From Nocardioides daejeonensis (GTDB lineage: Bacteria; Actinomycetota; Actinomycetes; Propionibacteriales; Nocardioidaceae), in NCBI RefSeq assembly GCF_003194585.1, contig NZ_QHKZ01000001.1, positions 186,001 through 250,000 of the forward strand: 64,000 nucleotides of DNA, given 5' to 3'. Below, piece by piece: positions 25,722-33,269 of this stretch (the stretch's first letter is position 1; each line of letters starts with the position of its first letter). The translations under genes and the position numbers were made by a program. A model generated the notes under the pieces. That model was not told the DNA's origin, did not search any database, and worked only from the letters and a program-made list of their open reading frames with translations.

Positions 25722-26513
25722 GTGGAGTTGCGTTCCCCGTGGTTGCCGCACCAGCAACCGGTCGTCGCCGTCACGCGTCATCACGAGGCCGGCGCGGTGA
25801 TCACGCCGCATGCCCATGCGCGCGCGCAGCTGGTCTTCGCCGACTACGGCACGATGACGCTGACCACGCCGGGCCGACGATGGATCATCGGGCCTCGGGA
25901 GGGACTGTGGATCCCCCCGATGGTCGAGCATGCGATCCGGGTGGGTGACGGCCCGCTTCTGCACTGCACGATCTATGTGACCGCAGCGCGGCCGACCGGC
26001 CCCGCTGCCGCCTGTGCCGTGCAGATGTCGGACTTCCTCCGGCATCTGGTGCTTGAGTTCACCTCACGTGACATGCACTACGACCAGCGCGACTCGACCG
26101 GCAACCTGGCCCGGGTGCTGCTTGATGAGCTCGCGGACCTCGACGTGGTGCAGATCGACCTGGCCACCGGTCAGGACGACCGGCTGATGAAGGTGACGGA
26201 GGCGCTCCTGGAGGAGCCGCAGAGCGAGCTGACGCTGGACGACTGGGGCCGCCGCGTGGGGGCGTCCTCCAAGACGTTGGAGCGCCTCTTCAGGCAGGAG
26301 ACGGGGCTGACCTTCAAGCAATGGCGCCAACGGGTCCGTGTGGTTCGCTCGATCGAGGTGCTCAACGCCGGTCTGTCGGTCAGCAACGCGGCGCATCACG
26401 TCGGCTACTCCAACGTGAGCTCCTACATCTCTGCGTTCAAGGCGGTCTTCGGCATCACCCCGGCCCGCTACACACGCGCGCCGACGGGCGGCAACGGCAA
26501 GCTGGAGGGCTGA
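25722..26513 (+). CDS. AraC-family regulator divergent from the tricarboxylate operon
   Basis: 263 residues, GTG start. N-terminal cupin (TPHAHARAQLVFADYG, WIIGPREGLWIPPMVEHAI) for effector binding; C-terminal AraC DNA-binding domain with two helix-turn-helices (LTLDDWGRRVGASSKTLERL and VSNAAHHVGYSNVSSYISAF). Cupin-first AraC proteins of this size often control divergent catabolic or export genes. Here it is most likely the local activator of tcuA-tctCBA-MFS, with a tricarboxylate as effector. That link is inferred from position. Confidence 0.92.
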   Translation: MELRSPWLPHQQPVVAVTRHHEAGAVITPHAHARAQLVFADYGTMTLTTPGRRWIIGPREGLWIPPMVEHAIRVGDGPLLHCTIYVTAARPTGPAAACAVQMSDFLRHLVLEFTSRDMHYDQRDSTGNLARVLLDELADLDVVQIDLATGQDDRLMKVTEALLEEPQSELTLDDWGRRVGASSKTLERLFRQETGLTFKQWRQRVRVVRSIEVLNAGLSVSNAAHHVGYSNVSSYISAFKAVFGITPARYTRAPTGGNGKLEG

Positions 26514-26526
26514 GCGAGCGGCTCAG
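26510..26526. terminator. Short bidirectional hairpin between convergent genes
   Basis: CTGAGC, 5-nt loop, GCTCAG; it spans the stop of the AraC gene and the stop of the convergent membrane protein gene, which are 9 bp apart. Only 6 bp, so weak. Confidence 0.35.
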
Positions 26527-26975
26527 ATCCGCGAGCCGTCGTCCCAGGGGTCGCGACCGCCGCGAGGCATGGTGGCGACGAGATAGAGGAAGCCACCGAC
26601 GAACCAGGCGACGAGGAGGCCGCTCAGCCAGCCGGGGAAGCGCTGGGCGAGGACCAGGCCGATCAGCATCACGGAGGGCGCGAGGAAGACGCCGAGCCAG
26701 GCAACCAGGCGCCTCGGCTCCGCCCAGGGGAACGGCGGGGTGGGTGGAGGGACGAAGCCGCCCTCGTCCTCCCAGGGCTCCGGGGTCCACCGTGCAGGCT
26801 CGGGCTCCGGGTCCGGATCCACGCTCCACGCGGCCAGAGCCTCGGCTGAGGTCTCCTCGGGAAGCTGCGAGGAGGCGCCTGGCTCATCGGTCGAGGCGAG
26901 ATCGCCCACGGACGGCGTATCGCCGTAGTTCTCGACGATCTGCCGCCAGGCCTCGTCCTCGTCCCCGGGCTTCAC
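26523..26975 (-). CDS. Small two-helix membrane protein, unknown function
   Basis: 150 residues from the GTG at 26975, which follows a TAGGCT hexamer by 7 nt. The first half is acidic and disordered (EDEAWRQIVENYGDTPSV, later PDPEPEPARWTPEPWEDEGG); the second half has two membrane helices (VAWLGVFLAPSVMLIGLVLA and WLSGLLVAWFVGGFLYLVA) and a GRDPWDDGSRI tail. Similar proteins are widespread in actinobacteria without known role. Confidence 0.75.
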   Translation of the reverse strand: MKPGDEDEAWRQIVENYGDTPSVGDLASTDEPGASSQLPEETSAEALAAWSVDPDPEPEPARWTPEPWEDEGGFVPPPTPPFPWAEPRRLVAWLGVFLAPSVMLIGLVLAQRFPGWLSGLLVAWFVGGFLYLVATMPRGGRDPWDDGSRI

Positions 26976-26988
26976 GCCTACGAGCCTA
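26976..26988 (-). promoter_or_regulatory. -10 hexamer for a leaderless transcript
   Basis: On the minus strand TAGGCT (26988-26983) ends 7 nt before the GTG at 26975; no ribosome site lies between. Confidence 0.55.
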
Positions 26989-27024
26989 CGACCCTCCCGA
27001 AGCAGGAGACGACCCCGGAACCCC

Positions 27025-27798
27025 TCAGTCCGGGAGATGTGCGACGGAGCGGATGAAGGCGACCGACTCGGCGAAGATCAGCGGTGCGTCATGGTCGATC
27101 GTGGCGACGTGGTAGCTGTTCTCGAGCAGGATCTCCCGCTTGTCCGACGAACCGACGGTCGCCATGATCAGGGCGGCTGACGACGGGTCCACGACGTGGT
27201 CCTCGGTGGAGCGGAAGAGCCGCAGCGGGGTCGTGATCGTGGGCAGAACGGGCCGCAGCTCCTTCCACGCGCCGACCATCGAGGCGAGCGGCTTCAGCGG
27301 AGTGACGTCGTACCCGCGCTCGTCGGCGCCGGACAGCTTGATGTCGTTGCCGATGCCCGGCATCTTGCGCAGGACCCACTTCAACAACGGGAGCGCGAGA
27401 AGCTGCTTGTTGTCGGAGCGCACGGCGGGGTTCACGAGGAGCAGTCCGGCAACCTCGCCGGGGTGGTCCGCGGCGAGCCGCAACGAGAGCGTGCCGCCCA
27501 TGGAGAGGCCGGCGAGGAAGACGAGATCGTTCTGCTCCCGCAGGATCGCGAACGCCCGTTTCGCCTCGGCGTACCAGTCCGGCCAGCGAGTACCGTCCAT
27601 CTCCTCCCACGTTGTGCCGTGCCCCGGCAGACGAGGGAGCTCGACGGCGAAACCGGCGGCGGCAAGGTGCTCGCCCCACGGTCGCATCGATGCCGGCGAG
27701 CCGGTGAACCCGTGACAGACCAGCACGCCGATGCGGAGGCCGTCGGGGCCCAACGGCTGGCCGGGCAGGGACAGAGGCTGCAAGGAGTCGTCGGTCAC
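27025..27798 (-). CDS. Alpha/beta hydrolase, carboxylesterase Est30-like
   Basis: 257 residues from the GTG at 27798; an ATG at 27822 and a GTG at 27867 are alternatives, but a CAGAAT hexamer 6 nt before 27798 suggests a leaderless start there. Oxyanion region VLVCHGFTGSPASMRPWG, nucleophile Ser in GLSMGG, acid in STEDHVVDPSS and His in NSYHVATIDHD complete the triad. The pattern fits small-chain carboxylesterases or monoacylglycerol lipases. It diverges from a PlsC acyltransferase gene 94 bp away. Confidence 0.88.
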   Translation of the reverse strand: MTDDSLQPLSLPGQPLGPDGLRIGVLVCHGFTGSPASMRPWGEHLAAAGFAVELPRLPGHGTTWEEMDGTRWPDWYAEAKRAFAILREQNDLVFLAGLSMGGTLSLRLAADHPGEVAGLLLVNPAVRSDNKQLLALPLLKWVLRKMPGIGNDIKLSGADERGYDVTPLKPLASMVGAWKELRPVLPTITTPLRLFRSTEDHVVDPSSAALIMATVGSSDKREILLENSYHVATIDHDAPLIFAESVAFIRSVAHLPD

Positions 27799-27892
27799 GT
27801 CTCGATTCTGCCGCACGAGCATCGGTCTGGGCGGCGAGTGGGGATAGTGTTTCGTCCGACGACACACGTCGTTCTCGAGGAGGTCTGGTCGG

Positions 27893-28612
27893 GTGTTCTA
27901 CTGGTTCCTGAAGCTGATCGCGCTGGGGCCGCTGCTGCGACTCGTGTTCCGCCCCCAGGCGGACGGGTTGGAGCACGTGCCGACCGAGGGCCCGGCGATC
28001 CTGGCCAGCAACCATCTCTCGTACGCCGACTGGCTCTTCATGCCGCTCACCCTGCCGCGTCGCGTCTCCTTCGTGGCGAAGGCGGAGTACTTCACCACCC
28101 CGGGCATCAAGGGCTGGTTCCAGAAGCACTTCTTCCGTGGCTCGGGCCAGATCCCCATCGATCGCTCGGGGGCGAACGCGGCGGAGGGGGCACTCATCTC
28201 CGCCAAGCAGGTGCTCGACCGCGGTGAGCTCTTCGGCATCTATCCCGAAGGGACCCGCTCACACGACGGCAGGCTCTACCGCGGGAAGACCGGCGTAGCC
28301 CGCCTCGCCCTGGAGACCGGCGTCCCGGTGATCCCGGTGGCCGTCATCGGCACCGACGTCGTCGCGCCCCCCGGCAAGAAGTTCGGCCGCTTCACCCGTC
28401 CGGTCGTCCGCTACGGCAAGCCGCTGGACTTCTCCCGCTACGAGGGACTCGAGAACGACCGCTACATCCTGCGCTCGGTGACCGACGAGATCATGTACGA
28501 GATCATGAACCTCTCCGGTCAGGAGTACGTCGACATGTACGCCACGCGCGCCAAGGAGGAGTCCAAGCGCGCCGAGCGGGAGGCAGCGGCCGAGCGCAAG
28601 CAGGCCTCCTGA
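27893..28612 (+). CDS. plsC: 1-acyl-sn-glycerol-3-phosphate acyltransferase (PlsC)
   Basis: 239 residues; GTG start with GAGGAGG 9 nt upstream. The PlsC motifs are intact: NHLSYAD (His-X4-Asp), the IPIDRSG region and YPEGTRSHDG (Glu-Gly-Thr-Arg). It makes phosphatidic acid from lysophosphatidic acid at the membrane. The C-terminus is a charged helix (AKEESKRAEREAAAERKQ). By position it matches Rv2182c. A sensor kinase gene starts 8 nt later, so they may be cotranscribed. Confidence 0.93.
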   Translation: MFYWFLKLIALGPLLRLVFRPQADGLEHVPTEGPAILASNHLSYADWLFMPLTLPRRVSFVAKAEYFTTPGIKGWFQKHFFRGSGQIPIDRSGANAAEGALISAKQVLDRGELFGIYPEGTRSHDGRLYRGKTGVARLALETGVPVIPVAVIGTDVVAPPGKKFGRFTRPVVRYGKPLDFSRYEGLENDRYILRSVTDEIMYEIMNLSGQEYVDMYATRAKEESKRAEREAAAERKQAS

Positions 28613-28620
28613 GCCGGGCC

Positions 28621-29775
28621 ATGCCCTCCCTGCTCGCCTCGCGCACCCTCGACCCTGCGGTCGTGGCTGTCGAGGACCGGCTGTACCGTGCACTGGCGGT
28701 GCTGCGGATCGTGGTGCTGCTGAACGCCATCGCGCTCAACGTGCATCGCGCCAACTTCTCCCACCCGCGCCTCGGCGTCGCCGTCCTGGTCGCCATGGGC
28801 GCCTGGACCGCCTTCGCCATCTGGGCGTACGCCGCCCCGCAACGCCGGGTGCCCGCCCTGTTGATCGCCGACATGACGATGACGGTGGCGTCACTCCTGT
28901 CGACCCTGGTCGTGAAGGGGCCGTGGTTCAACGCCTCGGTCCCCGGCTTCTGGGTCGCCGGAGCCCTGCTCGCCTGCGCCGTCCAGTGGCGGTGGCGTGG
29001 CGGTCTCGTGGCCGCTGCGGTGATCAGCACGGTCGACCTGGCGATCCGTGACCACATCACGCAGACCAACTACGCCAACGTCTTCCTGCTGATGATCGCC
29101 GGGCCGATCGTCGGCTACCTCTGTGGGTCGCTGCAGGAGATGGCGGCCTCCCGAGCGGCGGCGGAGCGCGCTGCCGCAGCCGCCGCGGAGCGGGCCCGGT
29201 TGGCTCGCGTGGTGCACGACGGCGTGCTGCAGGTGCTGGCCCTGGTGCAGCGCAGAGGCACGGAGCTCGGCGGTCCGGCCGCGGAGCTAGGTGCTCTCGC
29301 CGGCGAACAGGAGCAGGCGCTGCGCACCCTGATCCGGCAGCAGGACACCTCTGCGGCACCGTGGTCGGCGGTCGCCGACCTGGTCGGTGCCCTGGAGCAG
29401 GTCGCGGCGTCGAGCGGCCTCCGTGTCGAGACCTCCGGGCCGGGCGGTCCGGTCGAGATGGCGCGCGGCACCGTCGACGAGATCGCTGCGGTGGCCACGG
29501 AGTGCCTGGCCAACGTCGCCCGGCACGTGGGCTCCGACGCGCGAGCCTGGGTGCTGGTGGAGAGCCTGAGCGACCAAGTGGTCGTCACGATCAGGGACGA
29601 GGGGCCGGGGATCCCGGCCGGCCGCCTGGAGGCGGCCGCCGCCGAGGGCCGCCTTGGCGTGGTGGAGTCGATCCGCGGTCGGATCCGCGACCTGGGCGGG
29701 GAGGCGTTGCTCTTCACCGACACCGGCCTCGGCGTCGAGTGGGAGTTCACTGTGCCGAGGAGGGCGCCCGCATGA
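28621..29775 (+). CDS. MacS-type sensor histidine kinase
   Basis: 384 residues. Five or six membrane helices in residues 20-170 (MASE-like sensor), a coiled alanine-rich linker (SRAAAERAAAAAAERARLA), phospho-acceptor His in RVVHDGVLQVLALV and an ATPase domain (ECLANVARH, TIRDEGPGIP). The HDGV form belongs to the HisKA_3 group; annotators call such proteins MacS family after Corynebacterium. Its likely partner is the LuxR-type regulator at 30650, two small genes downstream. Signal unknown, probably membrane state. Confidence 0.88.
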   Translation: MPSLLASRTLDPAVVAVEDRLYRALAVLRIVVLLNAIALNVHRANFSHPRLGVAVLVAMGAWTAFAIWAYAAPQRRVPALLIADMTMTVASLLSTLVVKGPWFNASVPGFWVAGALLACAVQWRWRGGLVAAAVISTVDLAIRDHITQTNYANVFLLMIAGPIVGYLCGSLQEMAASRAAAERAAAAAAERARLARVVHDGVLQVLALVQRRGTELGGPAAELGALAGEQEQALRTLIRQQDTSAAPWSAVADLVGALEQVAASSGLRVETSGPGGPVEMARGTVDEIAAVATECLANVARHVGSDARAWVLVESLSDQVVVTIRDEGPGIPAGRLEAAAAEGRLGVVESIRGRIRDLGGEALLFTDTGLGVEWEFTVPRRAPA

Positions 29776-30284
29776 CCATCCATGACTCCCACCCGTTCGC
29801 CCAGCCGCCGGAGCAGCGCGACCAGGCCCGACGCCTCCGGGGGCGGCTCGGCGGCGCGGTGAGCCTCTGGACGACGGGCGAGGCAGCCGCGCGGGCCGGT
29901 CTCACGGTCTCCTCGCTCATGGTGGCGCCCGGCGATCCGGCCCGGGTGCTGGCACTGGTCGACCCGGACTCGGACCTGGCCGATGTGGTGCGGATCGGCG
30001 TTCCATGCGTCGTCCAGTTGCTTGCCTGGGAGCACCGGGACCTGGCCGAGATGTTCGCAGGCACCGCGCCCGCACCGGGTGGTCCGTTCGCCCACGCGCC
30101 GTTCGTCGACACCGCGTGGGGGCCGCGGCTAGCGACCGCCTCGACCTGGGCGGGGGTGCGTGTGGAGTCACTGCGCGACATCGGGTGGTCCACCGAGGTC
30201 TGCGCCGTCATCGAGGAGATCACGCTGGGGGAGGAGCACCAGCCGCTCGAGCACCGGCGTGGCCGCTGGCACCGGCCGGAGTGA
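29772..30284 (+). CDS. Flavin-reductase-like protein in the two-component operon
   Basis: 170 residues; ATG overlaps the kinase stop as ATGA. The sequence RLGGAVSLWTTGEAAARAGLTVSSLMVAPGDPARVLALVDPDSDLADVV resembles the FMN-binding split barrel of flavin reductases (shown here in outline; the key parts are RLGGAVSLWTT and GLTVSSLMV). The tail is polar. It has no own promoter that I can see, so it is made with the kinase. It could supply a redox input to the kinase, but that is a guess. Confidence 0.7.
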   Translation: MTIHDSHPFAQPPEQRDQARRLRGRLGGAVSLWTTGEAAARAGLTVSSLMVAPGDPARVLALVDPDSDLADVVRIGVPCVVQLLAWEHRDLAEMFAGTAPAPGGPFAHAPFVDTAWGPRLATASTWAGVRVESLRDIGWSTEVCAVIEEITLGEEHQPLEHRRGRWHRPE

Positions 30285-30335
30285 CCCGCCGCGAGGGTTC
30301 TGGACACCGGTCGGCGGTGGGTGTGTCATGGAGAC

Positions 30336-30593
30336 ATGATTCAGATCCTGGGTTTCCTGCTCATCGGTGTCGTGATCGGTGTCCTGGCGCGGGTGCTCCG
30401 CCCGGGCAAGCAGTCCTTGAGCATGATGGCGACGATCGGCGTTGGACTGGTCGCCGCCCTCATCGGTGGTGTGGTTGCCACGCTGATCGGTTCGGGCAGC
30501 CTCGACGAGCTCAACTTCATCGGCTTCGTTGTCGCGGTGATCGCCGCCATCGTGATCATCCCGATCGCCGAGAGCATCTCGAAGAAGGGCTGA
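30336..30593 (+). CDS. GlsB/YeaQ/YmgE-type stress membrane protein
   Basis: 85 residues from the ATG at 30336 (GGAGAC upstream). Three hydrophobic segments (MIQILGFLLIGVVIGVLAR, MATIGVGLVAALIGGVVATL, FIGFVVAVIAAIVIIPIAES) with glycine-rich helix packing, the pattern of transglycosylase-associated small membrane proteins. These are often stress-induced. It sits between the kinase and regulator genes of the MacSR-like pair. Confidence 0.85.
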   Translation: MIQILGFLLIGVVIGVLARVLRPGKQSLSMMATIGVGLVAALIGGVVATLIGSGSLDELNFIGFVVAVIAAIVIIPIAESISKKG

Positions 30594-30637
30594 CCCCGAC
30601 ACCACCGGGTTGCCGGGCACACCGGAGGCACGTCGTC

Positions 30638-30649
30638 TACGGTGCTGCC
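30638..30649 (+). promoter_or_regulatory. -10 hexamer for a leaderless response-regulator transcript
   Basis: TACGGT at 30638-30643 ends 6 nt before the ATG at 30650; no ribosome site is present. It implies the regulator has its own promoter apart from the kinase. Confidence 0.5.
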
Positions 30650-31315
30650 ATGACCCAGGACGTCTCGGATCCGGTGCGGGTGATGGTCGTCGACGACCAC
30701 CCGATGTGGCGCGACGCGGTGGGGCGCGACCTGTTGGCCGCGGGCTTCGACGTGGTGGCCGTCGCCGCCAGCGGCGACGAGGCCCTCGCCCGCTTCCGCG
30801 CCGACCGCCCCCAGCTCCTCGTGCTGGACCTGCAGATCCCCGGCCCGGGTGGCGTTGAGGTCACTGCCGAGGTCATTCGCCAGGACCCGTCGACCCGGGT
30901 GCTGATCCTCTCCGCCTCGGGCGAGCAGGAGGACGTGCTTGCTGCAGTGAAGGCGGGCGCCACGGGCTACCTCGTGAAGTCCGCATCCCGGGAGGAGCTC
31001 ATCGCCGCCGTACGCCGCGTCGCTCGGGGCGACACCGTCTTCACTCCCGGACTCGCCGGTCTGGTGCTCGGGGAGTACCGCCGCCTCCAGGAGGAGCCCG
31101 GTCCGAAGCTGACGGCGCGTGAGACCGAGGTGCTCAGGCTCGTGGCGAAGGGGCTCTCCTACAAGCAGATCGCCGACCGCCTCGTGGTCTCGCACCGCAC
31201 CGTGCAGAACCACGTGCAGAACACCCTGAGCAAGCTGCAACTGCACAACCGTGTGCAGCTCACCCGCTGGGCGATCGATCAGGGGCTCGACGAGGACCCG
31301 GAGGATCCCATGTGA
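30650..31315 (+). CDS. NarL/LuxR-family response regulator (MacR-like)
   Basis: 221 residues. Receiver: Asp15-Asp16, phospho-acceptor Asp60 (LLVLDLQIPG), Ser in LILSASG, Lys in YLVKSAS. C-terminal LuxR helix-turn-helix (LTARETEVLRLVAKGLSYKQ, then SHRTVQNHVQNTLSKL). Its partner is probably the kinase at 28621. The last five codons and the stop lie inside the 5' arm of a 72-nt palindrome that follows. Confidence 0.93.
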   Translation: MTQDVSDPVRVMVVDDHPMWRDAVGRDLLAAGFDVVAVAASGDEALARFRADRPQLLVLDLQIPGPGGVEVTAEVIRQDPSTRVLILSASGEQEDVLAAVKAGATGYLVKSASREELIAAVRRVARGDTVFTPGLAGLVLGEYRRLQEEPGPKLTARETEVLRLVAKGLSYKQIADRLVVSHRTVQNHVQNTLSKLQLHNRVQLTRWAIDQGLDEDPEDPM

Positions 31316-31370
31316 ATCCTGTGCACTTCTTCGGCCGCAGAAGTGCACAGGATTCACACGGGATCCTCCG
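31299..31370 (+). terminator. 72-nt near-perfect palindrome at the response regulator 3' end
   Basis: Arms 31299-31330 and 31339-31370 pair over 32 positions with a single mismatch (A31310/C31359); the loop is TCGGCCGC. The 5' arm includes the regulator's last codons and its TGA (31313-31315). It should act as a terminator in both directions. Its length and its reach into the coding sequence look like an inverted duplication of the gene end. Confidence 0.85.
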
Positions 31371-31420
31371 CCTGTGGAGAACGAAGGCAGCGGACTCTTC
31401 GAACCCGGCAGGGTCGGCAC

Positions 31421-32602
31421 ATGTCCTGGGCTCCGCCTCCGCTGCTGCCACCGCCGCACCTGGTCTGGCCGACGCGCGCCGATGCTCGTGGGGTGACGGG
31501 GCCGAAGCCGAGCACCGCACGCGGCCGTCGGTGGCGTCGGGTGGCGCCGCGGCTCTTCGTGCCTGTCGACGCCGCCTTGCAACAGCCCGCCCAACGTATC
31601 CTGGAGGCCTCACTCCGCCTCGGCGACCGGCCCGGTGCCGTCAGCGGATGGGCAGCGCTCCACCTCGCCGGCGCGCGGTGGTTCGAGGGGCGGGACTCCC
31701 GGGGCAGGGACCTGCCGGTGCTCGTGGTGAGTCCCCGCCAGATCAGACTCCCCGACGACGCGCGGTTGCTGCGCACCGACGTCGAACCCGAACGACTGGT
31801 CGTGCGCCACGGGGTCCCGTGCACCGAGGTGCATCAAGCGCTCTTCGACGAGATCCGGTCACGTCATCAGCTGCGTCCCGCGGTCGCTGCCATCGACATG
31901 GTCCTCCATGCGGGGCTGACCACGATGCGCGGGTTCCGCGCGTGGCTCGACGGAGTGCACGCAGTGCCAGGGGTAGCGCTGGCACGCCGCGCCCTCGACC
32001 TGGCGAAACCCGGTGCCGAGTCACCGCCGGAGTCTGGACTTCGGTTGCTCTGGCAACTGGATGCGCTCCTCGGGCCACCGGTGCCGAACGTCGAGCTCTA
32101 CAGCGACTCGGGCCTGTTCCTGGGACGCGTGGATCTGCTCGACCCCGCCTCCGGCGTCGTCGGCGAATACGACGGATGGCACCACCGTGCGACGCGTTCG
32201 CGAGCCAACGACATCACGCGCGAGGTCAGCCTGCGCAACCACGGCCTCGAGTACTTCTCCGTCGTCGGTGGGGAGTTGCACAACCGGCAGCTGGTGGTCG
32301 GGCGGATCGAGGCGGCGTACGAGCGGGCCTCGCGCAACACGCTGCCCCGCCGTTGGCAGGCACGGTTCGCGCCGATGCTTAGAGTCGGTCGAGGGCGGCC
32401 TGGGCACGGTCTCGCGCGGAGGTGGCGGCGGCGAGATCGGTTCGGGCGTCCCGCAGGGCATCGCCGGCGTCGCCCAGGTGCGCGTCGACCTCCTCCTGAT
32501 CCGCCTCCAGCGTGGCCAGCCGTCGTCGCAGCTCTTCGATCTCCGATTGGAGCTGGAGGCTCCGTGCCTCCAGGGAGGCCAGCTCCTCCTCAGCAGTCCT
32601 GA
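31421..32602 (+). CDS. Vsr/DUF559-type endonuclease-fold protein with read-through tail
   Basis: 393 residues from the ATG at 31421; an in-frame GTG/ATG at 31343 would start inside the palindrome arm. N-terminal part resembles the AbiEi-like winged/transcriptional domain found in many actinobacterial proteins (AVSGWAALHLAGARWFEG). C-terminal part, to about residue 320, has the Vsr-like nuclease core (LGRVDLLDPASGVVGEYDGW, HHRATRSRANDITREVSLRN). From base 32379 the frame lacks a stop and runs 224 bp antisense through the next gene, giving a 74-residue Arg/Pro/Gly tail. A one-base shift at the CTTAGAG near 32380 would give TAG at the expected end. Confidence 0.7.
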   Translation: MSWAPPPLLPPPHLVWPTRADARGVTGPKPSTARGRRWRRVAPRLFVPVDAALQQPAQRILEASLRLGDRPGAVSGWAALHLAGARWFEGRDSRGRDLPVLVVSPRQIRLPDDARLLRTDVEPERLVVRHGVPCTEVHQALFDEIRSRHQLRPAVAAIDMVLHAGLTTMRGFRAWLDGVHAVPGVALARRALDLAKPGAESPPESGLRLLWQLDALLGPPVPNVELYSDSGLFLGRVDLLDPASGVVGEYDGWHHRATRSRANDITREVSLRNHGLEYFSVVGGELHNRQLVVGRIEAAYERASRNTLPRRWQARFAPMLRVGRGRPGHGLARRWRRRDRFGRPAGHRRRRPGARRPPPDPPPAWPAVVAALRSPIGAGGSVPPGRPAPPQQS

Positions 32603-33266
32603 CGGCGTCCGCGGCGGTGCTCAGCTCCTCGGAGGCCGACTCGAGCTCGGCCCGCGCGGCGGCGCGGCGCTTCTCCTCGGCATCCGGGTCGGGCACCACA
32701 TGGAGCTCGGGACGCCCTGGCACAGGCTCGGCGAGAGGGCTCGGTGTGAAGTCCACCAGCTCCGGCAGCGCCACCGCAGCCGAGAGGTCCACCGCCTCGA
32801 CCCCGGTGGCGGCGAGCGGTGCGACCAGGAGTCCACTGCGTACGGCGGCAGCCGCCCCCTCGTCGATCATCGCCGCGGTCAGCGTCGCTTCCACCTGATC
32901 GGCGACAGCCTGGGTGACCCGCTGGCCGTGCTCCAGCGCGACGGTGCGCGCCCGCTGCGTCACTGCTGCGGTGAGCTGGCGGCGTTGCCGGGTCAGGGCG
33001 CGCAACTCGTCGGCGGCGAGTGTCGCCTGCGCCTCGCGCAGCGCTGCTCCGACGGCCAGCACCTGATCGACCTGGCCCGGGTCGCGGCGCACCAAGAGGT
33101 TGACCACCCAAGCCGCGGTGGACGGCTTGCGCAACGCGCGTACGGCGTCGGAGAAGGCGCGGTCCGTGGTGCGGTGCGCCTTGGCCACCTCGTCGCGGGC
33201 GGGGGTGAACTCCGAGAGAGGAAGCCCGTAGAGCCGGTCTGCGACGTCGGCCAGGCCGTCGGTCAT
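32379..33266 (-). CDS. Coiled-coil protein downstream of glycerol kinase, unknown
   Basis: 295 residues. An all-helical N-terminal part (ADRLYGLPLSEFTPARDEV, RALRKPSTAAWVVNLLVRRD) is followed by a long heptad coiled coil from about residue 200 to the end (AELESASEELSTAADAVRTA, LQSEIEELRRRLATLEAD). No signal or membrane segment. It follows glpK by 3 nt and so probably shares its transcript. Similar hypothetical proteins occur across actinobacteria. Its 3' end overlaps the tail of the convergent Vsr-like frame. Confidence 0.8.
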   Translation of the reverse strand: MTDGLADVADRLYGLPLSEFTPARDEVAKAHRTTDRAFSDAVRALRKPSTAAWVVNLLVRRDPGQVDQVLAVGAALREAQATLAADELRALTRQRRQLTAAVTQRARTVALEHGQRVTQAVADQVEATLTAAMIDEGAAAAVRSGLLVAPLAATGVEAVDLSAAVALPELVDFTPSPLAEPVPGRPELHVVPDPDAEEKRRAAARAELESASEELSTAADAVRTAEEELASLEARSLQLQSEIEELRRRLATLEADQEEVDAHLGDAGDALRDARTDLAAATSARDRAQAALDRL

Positions 33267-33269
33267 CGC

